Assembly (NCBI GenBank): GCA_037176905.1
Contig: JBBBWG010008569.1
Coordinates: 1 to 24,038, forward strand
Source: Azolla pinnata
Taxonomy: Eukaryota > Streptophyta > Polypodiopsida > Salviniales > Salviniaceae
DNA: 24,038 bases
Reading direction: 5' to 3'
Shown: positions 1 to 7,600 of the stretch, piece by piece
Layout: each line of letters starts with the position of its first letter
How positions within the stretch are numbered: position 1 is the stretch's first letter
The notes under the pieces: model-generated
Database searches by the model: none
The model's input: only the letters and a program-made list of their open reading frames with translations
Told to the model about the DNA's origin: nothing
Program-made: the position numbers and the translations under genes

Positions 1-455
1 TCTTCTTCCTTCTTCCTCTTCTTCTTCTTCTTATTCCTTCTTCCTCCTTCCTTTTCTTCTGCTTCTTCTTCTTCTTCCTCCTTCTCCCTCCTCCTCCTCC
101 TGATTCTTCTTCACTAATCTGATTCTTCTTCCTTCCTTAGCATTGGGAAGGTTGTTCAGATGAACCAATGGGTCATGGGTTCATAGGAACATAGCACTTC
201 TTCCTCCTTCCTCCTCCTTCCTGTGGTTTCTGCTGCTGCTTCTTCTTCTTCTTCCTTCTTCCTCTTCTTCTTCTTCTTATTCCTTCTTCCTCCTTCCTTT
301 TCTTCTGCTTCTTCCTCCTTCCTTTTCTTCTGCTTCTTCTTCTTCCTTCTTCCTCTTCTTCTTCTTCTTATTCCTTCTTCCTCCTTCCTTTTCTTCTGCT
401 TCTTCTTCTTCTTCTTCTTCCTTCTTCCTTCTTCCTCCTCCTCCTCCTTCTGATT
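1..455. repeat. TTC/CTC polypyrimidine low-complexity tract
   Basis: Apart from an island at about 113-235, this stretch is almost pure pyrimidine on the plus strand, made of TTC, CTC and TTCC runs. Blocks around 1-60 and 245-300 are near copies, so the tract grew by local duplication as well as slippage. It encodes artefactual Ser/Phe/Leu-rich and Lys/Glu-rich open frames that I do not accept as genes. It may continue to the left of the window. Confidence 0.9.
121..196. repeat. 76-bp direct repeat, copy 1
   Basis: This non-simple sequence begins GATTCTTCTTCC and ends GGAACATAGCA. It matches 452-527 with a single difference that I can see (G at 140 against C at 471). The two copies are 331 bp apart with TTC-rich DNA between them. 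Copy 2 continues into a tRNA-like head while this copy does not, so this looks like a partial copy of the body of a minus-strand SINE-like element. Confidence 0.9.
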
Positions 456-634
456 CTTCTTCCTTCCTTACCATTGGGAAGGTTGTTCAGATGAACCAAT
501 GGGTCATGGGTTCATAGGAACATAGCAGTAGTTCAAAAGCGACAGAAGCGAGAATCGAACTCCGGTCTGTTGTTGCTACTGTTGTTGCTATATCAGCAAC
601 ATGTTTGCATGACTCTTCTACCACCTAGGGCCAA
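452..634 (-). mobile_element. Candidate tRNA-derived SINE-like element
   Basis: On the minus strand the element would start near 634 with GGCCCTAGG. A pol III A-box-like motif TGGTAGAAGAG lies at 623-613 and a B-box-like motif AGTTCGATTCT at 561-551, about 51 bp apart. That spacing suits a tRNA-derived promoter. A body follows (527-452), then a GAA-rich tail that merges with the polypurine tract. The T-arm stem is only partly paired, so this is not an intact tRNA gene. No target-site duplication is visible, because the tail end is lost in the repeat or lies outside the window. The body is repeated at 121-196. Family unknown. Confidence 0.4.
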
Positions 635-1163
635 CAACTAATTCTGGAAGAGAAAGAGGAGAAAGAATGCGATCGGTCCGTTTCCGAATGTCGTAAGCCG
701 TTGGCATGATGGATTCGCGCTTTACATGATACCTTTACCGACCATTGCAAGTAAGTATGTAAAGCGAGTTTTGGCTAGCTTTGGCAACAGACTGCGATCA
801 GAGCATCGGAAATGAAGGGTTGATAAATCCAAGTAAGCATTTGGCTCGGTAACTATCTGCATTCTATTGTGAACCAGGCTTATTAAAGAGGTTAATTAGT
901 ACCACGGCTCCCTTCTACAAAAACAGAAGACTTGTACAAGGTGGGCAAACTCCAAGATTTACCCATCCACACCATATCTATAGCATCGGTGCCGCTTTCA
1001 CGAAGCCATTGTTTCCATGACTTTGTAATCTCAGACGGTTTAGGAGTGGCATTGCAAGGCTTAATGTCATTTTAACTGATTACTCGAAGTATAACATGAG
1101 GTCAATTCGGTAGATTAAAAGTTCCACCCGGCTTTCGTCTTTGTATAGTGTAAAACTTAGGTG

Positions 1164-1184
1164 ATACGCATGCCGCATGCGTAT
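1164..1184. repeat. Perfect 10-bp inverted repeat with 1-nt centre
   Basis: The left arm ATACGCATGC and right arm GCATGCGTAT are exact reverse complements separated by a single C. Each arm carries a CATGC core, the RY-type motif bound by plant B3 proteins. It sits between two near copies of TGTAAAACYTAGRTGAT (1149-1165 and 1194-1210). Confidence 0.85.
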
Positions 1185-1308
1185 TCGTACAATGTAAAAC
1201 CTAGATGATTAGTAGCACATCGTGCATTCTATTCTTGCTATACTGTAAACACTCGACGATAAGCAAAAATTTACCGAGACATCTAATCGCCATTCCTGAT
1301 ATAATCAC

Positions 1309-1401
1309 AAAGACCTAAATGTTATCATGCACCATAAGCCATTCCTAATTTATTTCAGGGAGACCTAAATGTGTCATGCACACCATAAGCCATACCTTTC
1401 A
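1309..1401. repeat. Short degenerate tandem duplication (~52-bp period)
   Basis: AGACCTAAATG followed by TCATGCAC and CCATAAGCCAT occurs twice, starting near 1311 and 1361, with small insertions and deletions. Nothing coding is associated with it. Confidence 0.75.
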
Positions 1402-2490
1402 CATATCTCCCTTTTATACTGTTGAGGGATCAGAGGCAACATCTTCTATTGTCGATTCTTAGGTACAATCGGATGCATCCCCAAGAGAAACACATTTTCA
1501 GGAACTGGTATCTTGCTATGCTTGATCATCTTTCTTCATATGACATTCATTCCACAACAACTCTACTCCCACTGCTGCAACAACACAAGTATGCATACAA
1601 TCTTTGGGGTTGTTTTTGTATTGACGCACACTTGCAAGGATTCGTCGTCTTTCACGACTTCTCTAAGTAACTCCAACAAAGGCAATGACTTACTTACCTT
1701 CAAATCCGAAGATCTCAAGCAAACCTCGATTCTGCCCATGCTGTCACTGAACCTTCTGAAAATGACCTGTTTGACACCCCAAACGCATTAGAAATCTAGG
1801 TCCTCTTTCGAGCCCAAATCCGATGACTCCAAAATAAAACGGCACATCAAATGATCTTGGCTTCATTAATCCAAAAATACCGTCTCAGCTTCGTTAATCT
1901 CAAATATCTGCATATCATGATCTCAACTTTGTCGTTATGCCAAAATTTTGAACTCCGTAGGAGAGAGACATGTGATCAGTGTTAAGGCATCATGCCCTTT
2001 TGCATTTGCAATGAAAGCTGTGGGCTGATCTCAGATAAAAGCAGATGAAATTCAGTGGAGAACTCCCCGAGATAGGTACGTATCATGATCTACGAAATCA
2101 AAACACACAAGTTAAGCTAGCAAATACATGCTTTGAAGCAGCTCTGTCATGGCTGACGGTGTCCGATTCCATCTGTTCAGCATCAATATCGATTTCATGA
2201 AAGTTCAACACCTAGCAAGAACAATGACCACAATGCAGACAACAAGAATCTTCTTCAAGATCTCTCGGATTCATTCAAACAAATGTAGCAAAGCTCGAAT
2301 GTTTCCAGCACAGACGCATCATCCATCATGTTACATGTAGTAATGCATGTACACTTTCGTGAGAAAGGAATAACAGGAACAAAACTAGATGGGTAAAGAA
2401 AGCAAAGGAGGTGAGGAAAGAAGTGCACTGCCCCGAGAATCAAACGGGGGAACCTTTTGTCACCGAACCGAAAAGCCATCCTCAGTAGAA

Positions 2491-2622
2491 GTGAAGCCAC
2501 GGTCAATTCAGCGGTCAAGCTTCAGCCAGCTGCAATAAAAATGTCAAGCCACAGTCAATTCAATGGTCTAGCTGCTGAAATGGAAAAGTCAGGCCACAGT
2601 AAATTCAAAGATCGGAAGGGGG
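2491..2622. repeat. Degenerate ~50-bp tandem repeat at the PSRP6 3' end
   Basis: Three units share GCCACRGTMAATTCA and begin near 2491, 2543 and 2592. Read on the minus strand, the first two transcribed acceptor-bearing units each carry an AG acceptor-like site, a few codons and a stop: CAG|CTAGACCATTGA near 2575-2560 and TTGCAG|CTGGCTGAAGCTTGA near 2535-2515. This could give the upstream minus-strand gene two alternative short terminal exons. Confidence 0.7.
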
Positions 2623-2634
2623 GGGGCGTCACAG

Positions 2635-3246
2635 CTAACCGAAAAGGTTTCCTTTCTTGGTGGCAAAGAACCAGGAAACATGGCAGGGAAACGATGAAAC
2701 TAGGGTATCGTTTCTTCGTTCTCTACGGACAGCAGAAATGTAGTTTGGAAAAACAAATGGATTCGAGAAGGAGAACGATCCATTAGGTCGCTGAACGTTT
2801 TCCTTTGTCGACGAACTCGTCGATGGTACAGTAAAAAAAGGAAAGGCGAGGGGGAGAGAGAGAGAAAGAGAGAGGAGGGGGGGGGGAAGTACCACGGTGG
2901 GAGGAGCTGAAGGAGTTGCGCCTTCTTCTGCTTCATCGCCCCACCCCAAGGTGAAGGCAGGAGGGGCCTTGGGAGGCTTAGGGTACACAGCAGGTTTCCT
3001 GTTCTTGTCGGAAGGGTTGTGCTTCTTCGGCCGCGTCTTGTTGTGATGAGCCGTGCATTTCTTCCGCGGGCGAGAAGAGCTCTCGACCCGCAAGGGAGAC
3101 CAAGAGACGGAGAGAGGCGAAGCAGGCGACGAGGAAGAAGAAGAGGAAGAGGAAGAAGGGAGGACTTGCTTGAAGGTGTTGCAGAGAGAGACGAAGGAAC
3201 TGCTGCTGCTGGCGATGGCGATGGCGATGGCGGAAGAAGGAGCCAT
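2635..3246 (-). CDS. PSRP6: Plastid 50S ribosomal protein PSRP6 (cL38), chloroplast-targeted; 3' end uncertain
   Basis: This is a plant-specific protein of the chloroplast large ribosomal subunit. The signature lies at residues ~54-90: ESSSRPRKKCTAHHNKTRP, then KKHNPSD, NRKPAVYPKPP. It matches the family pattern of SSRP-KK-TAHH-KTRP followed by D-KRKP-VY and a proline-rich stretch. Residues 1-52 are Ser/Ala-rich and nearly free of acidic residues, as expected of a transit peptide. The start lies in a strong context (GCCATGG). The family normally ends soon after the proline-rich part, at about 105-125 aa. Here the frame stays open for 203 codons, but after about V118 it runs through C/T microsatellite DNA giving Leu/Ser/Pro runs, probably not real protein. 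A donor GTG|GTACTT ends an exon at 2893. Joining it to an acceptor at 2529 would add LAEA and a stop (122 aa); another acceptor near 2572 is possible. The true end is therefore 2893 plus a tiny exon, or the full open frame to 2635. It is divergent from RHIP1. Confidence 0.75.
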   Translation of the reverse strand: MAPSSAIAIAIASSSSSFVSLCNTFKQVLPSSSSSSSSSSPASPLSVSWSPLRVESSSRPRKKCTAHHNKTRPKKHNPSDKNRKPAVYPKPPKAPPAFTLGWGDEAEEGATPSAPPTVVLPPPLLSLSLSLPLAFPFFTVPSTSSSTKENVQRPNGSFSFSNPFVFPNYISAVRRERRNDTLVSSFPCHVSWFFATKKGNLFG

Positions 3247-3263
3247 GGCTCGACCTCGTCGTC

Positions 3264-3275
3264 TCAGAACCTCAT
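3264..3275 (-). other. Mini upstream ORF in the PSRP6 leader
   Basis: ATG AGG TTC TGA lies 17 nt upstream of the PSRP6 start codon on the minus strand. It would be in the leader if transcription starts upstream of 3275. Its context is moderate (GGATGA). There is no evidence of use. Confidence 0.4.
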
Positions 3276-3298
3276 CCGAACTTCCCCTTTCTCTCTCT

Positions 3299-3850
3299 CA
3301 TACATATACGTTCATACGTATACGCGCCCAATGCTCGTACGTATTTGTCCTTTGCCTGTCCGCCATGCATACGTGCATGTATAACCGGTGTACATGTGCT
3401 CGTATGCGTATTGGATACGTACACGTATTCGTATTCGTATGCTCATACTCATCGATATCGTGGTTATGGCGTACACATGTTCGTTTGCGTATTATGCGTA
3501 TTCGTATATGTACGCTTACACAATTCGATATCATGGGAATATGTACATGTATAAGGAGCTACATATCGTATATGTATGTATGTATGCATGCATGTCCGTG
3601 TATGTACACGGATTGGTATCATGGGCATATGTACGTGTATAAGTAGCGTACACATGTTCGTATGCATGTTATACGTATTCGTGTATGTGGAAAATGTATA
3701 GGCATAAGAAGCGTATACATGAACATATCGTATATGTATGCATGTATGTATACACGTATTGATATCATGGGCATGTGTACATGTATAAATAGCATACACA
3801 TGCTCGAACATACATGTATGTATACATTGACATAAACTCGAACATATGCG
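3299..3850. repeat. Alternating purine-pyrimidine (TACGTA/CATGTA) array upstream of PSRP6
   Basis: These 550 bp are mostly alternating purine-pyrimidine steps (TATACG, GTACGT, ACATGT, CATGCATG). Longer units recur: GATATCATGGG followed by TATGTACATGTATAA or a close variant begins near 3527, 3617 and 3761, with a diverged copy near 3459. GCGTACACATGTTCGT occurs near 3470 and 3647. It begins about 53 bp upstream of the PSRP6 start codon, so it includes the promoter or leader side of that gene. Open frames through it arise because the repeat lacks stops. Confidence 0.85.
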
Positions 3851-4302
3851 TCGGGGCTACAGTCAACCAGTTTCCTGATATGGCATTCTTATGTATACGC
3901 ATGCTGTGATATGGCGAAATTACTCGATTTACTGGTTCGTAGCATGTAGTTTGAGCTCGAGGCACTCGATGAAGCAGCTTGGACACATCTCACGCGTTAT
4001 GTTGATGTGTGCATGCACGAAGTGTGCTTGTATTCAGACAAGGGGAAGCAGCAATGTCAGATGCTCGATTGTCGCGCCTTCTTGCTTATACTCGTTGGTG
4101 CCTCCCATAGAGCGTGTTTTGGTTCAAAGAAGACCATTGGCCTTGCTGTTAAGAAACGTGCATGGTTCTGTTTTGGGCTAAAGGTATTGCTCTGCTATGA
4201 GTGTGCCCATAATTTATCACAAGAAGTCGTATATCAATAGATCTCATCATCGTTTTGTGCATAGGCTAACCCTTCTCGTGTCCATGACAAGTGCCATGTC
4301 GT
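3851..4302. other. Intergenic spacer of the divergent PSRP6/RHIP1 pair
   Basis: No gene is supported. An open frame of 96 codons at 3891-4181 is not recognisable and lacks a plausible context. The region separates the repeat array near PSRP6 from the ATTAA-rich block near RHIP1. Confidence 0.5.
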
Positions 4303-4616
4303 CGATTAAGGAGTACAATCAGATAACCCGCATTAACTTTTCATTAAGATCGAAGAAGAAGAAGAAGAAGAAAGAGAAATAATGAGAAGCTGTTAATGAG
4401 GAGCAAAGCATTTCAAAGAAGCGATTAACAAGTTGTATTAACAAAAGGAATTATGGATAAGACCGACGACGAGTTAGACATCACGAGTGAGAAGTGATTA
4501 AGGAGGAGCATAGTTAAAACCCACGACCTTAATCTCCTTGATTAAGCGAGACGTAATTAAGAATGACAATGAGAAGCAATTAAGGAGTCGATTAAGACAT
4601 GCCGTGTGATTAAAAA
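4303..4616 (+). promoter_or_regulatory. Cluster of eleven ATTAA motifs upstream of RHIP1
   Basis: Eleven ATTAA pentamers, all in the plus orientation and mostly GATTAAG or AATTAAG, fall within about 310 bp ending some 65 bp before the RHIP1 start codon. A (GAA)n stretch at about 4350-4375 interrupts them. Flanking words such as GGAG and GAGAAG recur, suggesting a decayed tandem repeat of about 35-45 bp. ATTA is a homeodomain core, but binding is only inference. Confidence 0.5.
4599..4613 (+). other. Mini ORF upstream of RHIP1
   Basis: ATG CCG TGT GAT TAA ends 67 nt before the RHIP1 start. It matters only if transcription starts upstream of it, which is unknown. Confidence 0.25.
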
Positions 4617-4680
4617 GTCTGTCTTTAATATTAGAACAGAAAAGTCCGAAGCTCCGAACTGTTCCTGAAGCTCGCTAGCG

Positions 4681-7600
4681 ATGGCGGACTCGAGCGAGCC
4701 TTCTTCTCCTTCTCCCCACGTTCCATCCCATTCTGCTTCCGTTTCCTCTTCGTCTTCTTCTCCTCCTCCTCCTCCTCCTCCTCCTCCTCCTTCTACTTCC
4801 ACGGATGGCAACCCTTGGATTTCCTATGCCGTCACGCAGGCGGAAGACCTTCGCCGCGGAGCTGCACAGTCCACCGATGCCGTTTTGGAGTCCACTCGAT
4901 CCTATGTCAAGTCTCTCCAGTCTTCATCTTCGATTTATTCCCAGTCCGCACAGGTATTCATATTCAGCCCTGCCGTGGAAACGTTTAGCTTGCATCCTTC
5001 TCTTCACAATACCGAAACACGTCTCTATGCAGACATGTGTAAAACTGGAACCATCTCAGTAATTTCTTCAGCGATTTGGTTAGTTTGAATTGAGAAAACA
5101 TGCATTATGTTGCATCGATGTTCATGCAAGTAGAGCCCATTGATGCGTAAAATTGAAGGGAACGCGCTTATTTTGCCAGCAATATTTCTGTGCAATGGAA
5201 AGACATACACTATGCTGAGAAATAGCTTACCTTTTCCAGTATGTACAAGTGGAACTACTAAATTCAAGTTCTACCAGATCCAGGATCTCATTAAGCATTC
5301 CAAAATTTAGAATTTTCCTCTGGGAAATGAATTCCATTATGTTACGCTATAATCAGGCATTATATTGCGCACATCAAGGGAAACTAACCAGCTAATCTCT
5401 TCAAATGTGATGAATCGGCATTTTTCATTATGGAACGGGAAGCTGTCCATTCATATACTATCGAAAATTCCTTGAAATCTTGTTACAGGGGGTGTTAGCA
5501 GATGCATGTGCAACGTGAACGTAGAAATAGCATAGAAATAGCTTGTTCTAGAGCTGCAGATTTAAATGGAATATGAAATTATAGAAACTTTGATTAATTC
5601 TGCTTCACAACTATTGAACTTGCCGAATTTTCTCGTTATCTCGTGTTAAAAAGTCTGAAAAGAAAAGGACCACTTCTGCCACAAGGACAAATTAGAGAGT
5701 ATGTATTGTGCTCAATGGCGAGTGCCATGAAAGGTCTAAATCTTCTGCTTGATTGCTGAAATAATCTCGAACTAATGGTGGTAGACTAGAAGTCTCAACA
5801 ATCATCAAGTCTTACTGATCTCATATTGCTACAGAGAGTGTTCTTTATTTTGAAGGATTTCTCTGAAAGTGGAGTTTTGGCCATATTCACACAGTCAATC
5901 ACAGTTTTTCTGTAACTAAAATCCAAAGGAATAGTTTTGATGTGTATAACAAAGAAATATATACCACATTTTTCCTTAGTCTCATCGATGGACTCATGAG
6001 TCTATGAGACTGAACATCAAGTTAATTAGAATCTGTTGGATCTTTTTGGATAAATATAAACATTTGAGTAAAGCATCCAAAGATACGTTATAGAATGTGG
6101 TCAGGGATCTACACTTACAAACTCTATGCCTGAGGAATTATAGATGTTCATGTTAGCGAAGCATGATAACCAAAAACTTTGCCTTTGTGGTTTTATCAGT
6201 GGGTGATAATGCCATTAATGTTTTAGTTATGTGGCTGAAAAGCTCATAGTTCTGGTAGGGTGGAAGGTCCCCTCTATCAAATGACTTTTCCTCCTTGAGA
6301 AGACCACATCGTTAGTAACTAAAACCCTTGTTTTATGTTTGAACTCACTGAACGGATGTTGTTGGCGTGTACATTACATCAAAATTTCAGTCACTCTCCA
6401 TTTTTCCGAGTTTTCAAATTCATCAAAAGCCACTGCAGGGCCTAGAAGCTTAATTTGGATAGGTCTGAGGTTCTATTATGATCTCCTGATTTTCATGCTT
6501 CAATACTTTTATGCCTTTGCTCCCCCGTTATAATGGGTTACGGTAAGATGTTTTCCTTACTTAAAGTTAATGGCTTAATGGTTGTGCCCATATTTTTTGG
6601 AAGATCGTCTGCGTAGGAAGGACATGTAACATCAATGTTCGAATTTTCTTCTATCTTTTAGCCTTTTCATTTTTATTTGCTTTTTTGCAACTGATCTCCT
6701 TGTCCCAAAATGGGCCAACAAGGAGCTCTTATGACAGTTTTAGAGGTGCCAAAATTAATTCTGGAAGGGTGTATTAAGAAGTTTCATTTTTTGTTCTATA
6801 AACAGTAATTAAAATGTTTCTTCAAACGTTCAAGTAAGGTTCTCTAATACAGAATTCGTGCAGGACATTTTCAGAACCGTGCATTTGGAATATAATCGTT
6901 ATGAAGACTTTTTTTTTGGAAAAGTGAAAGGTATCTTCATGCAGTTTATTCTAGTATGGTATCGTGTGTACTTATTGCTGAAACTTACAAACTTGTTCTC
7001 CCATTTCTAAGGTTAGTCCATATGAATAGATACTTAAGTTGTGAGCATCTTTATCATATTTCACATCAACCTATAACTGGAGGCTTCAATCTATGAAAAA
7101 ACTGTAAAGTATTCTTGTGTTGTCATAGTCAACTGAACCATACTATACAAAAATATTTGGAGCATATGTGATATGCATTGTATGATGTACATGCAAGATC
7201 CATACACTGAATGGCCTCCCGAGGCGTGAATTCTGAATCATGGAGCGCCACTGTGTTCTGATTGCCCAAACTCCGTTGTCCAGTGATTTGTATGTAGTCC
7301 ATGTTCTTTATTCATTCTCTTGCTCCTCTGAGCATTACAGAGACAAATGAAAATTATTACATCAATATCAGCCCCCACACAATCTTCAATAAATCGAGTT
7401 TGTCATCTGCTTCATACAATGCCAGGATTTTAACATCTTGGATATGGAATTTTGTTTGAGCATTTGGTGTTGTGCAAGTTTTTTACAGAGGGACTGAAGA
7501 TTGCTGGGGACCATCCAGCATTATCTTACAGCATAATTGCCGGAGCAGGATTGCTTCTAGCTAAGCGTAAGCTAAATTATCACACAGCCCTCATATTTCT

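Larger units (their letters stand above)
635..2490. other. Gene-free region
   Basis: I see no supportable coding gene here. Open frames at 1422-1791 and 2149-2340 are short, lack recognisable motifs and overlap one another. The region holds a perfect palindrome at 1164-1184 and degenerate duplications at 1149-1400. A weak tRNA T-arm-like stretch lies near 2430-2455, possibly an old SINE remnant. Confidence 0.6.

Noticed and set aside
223-474. Ser/Phe/Leu-rich plus-strand frame and Glu/Lys-rich minus-strand frame
   Set aside because: Direct translations of the TTC/GAA microsatellite.
540-640. A functional tRNA gene on the minus strand
   Set aside because: A- and B-box-like motifs exist, but the T-arm stem pairs only partly and no clean acceptor stem closes; a degenerate SINE head is more likely.
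2430-2460. A second tRNA-like T arm on the minus strand (CCCCG, TTTGATT, CTCGGGG)
   Set aside because: The stem is mispaired, and no A box or acceptor stem was found at the proper distance.
2635-2892. C-terminal 85 codons of the open frame containing PSRP6
   Set aside because: Not rejected as transcript, but doubted as protein: the Leu/Ser/Pro runs come from a CT/C microsatellite and the family normally ends near here.
3053-3811. Open frames of 70-197 codons on both strands around the TACGTA array
   Set aside because: They are antisense to PSRP6 or run through the alternating repeat; they encode Tyr/Thr/His-rich repeat peptides only.
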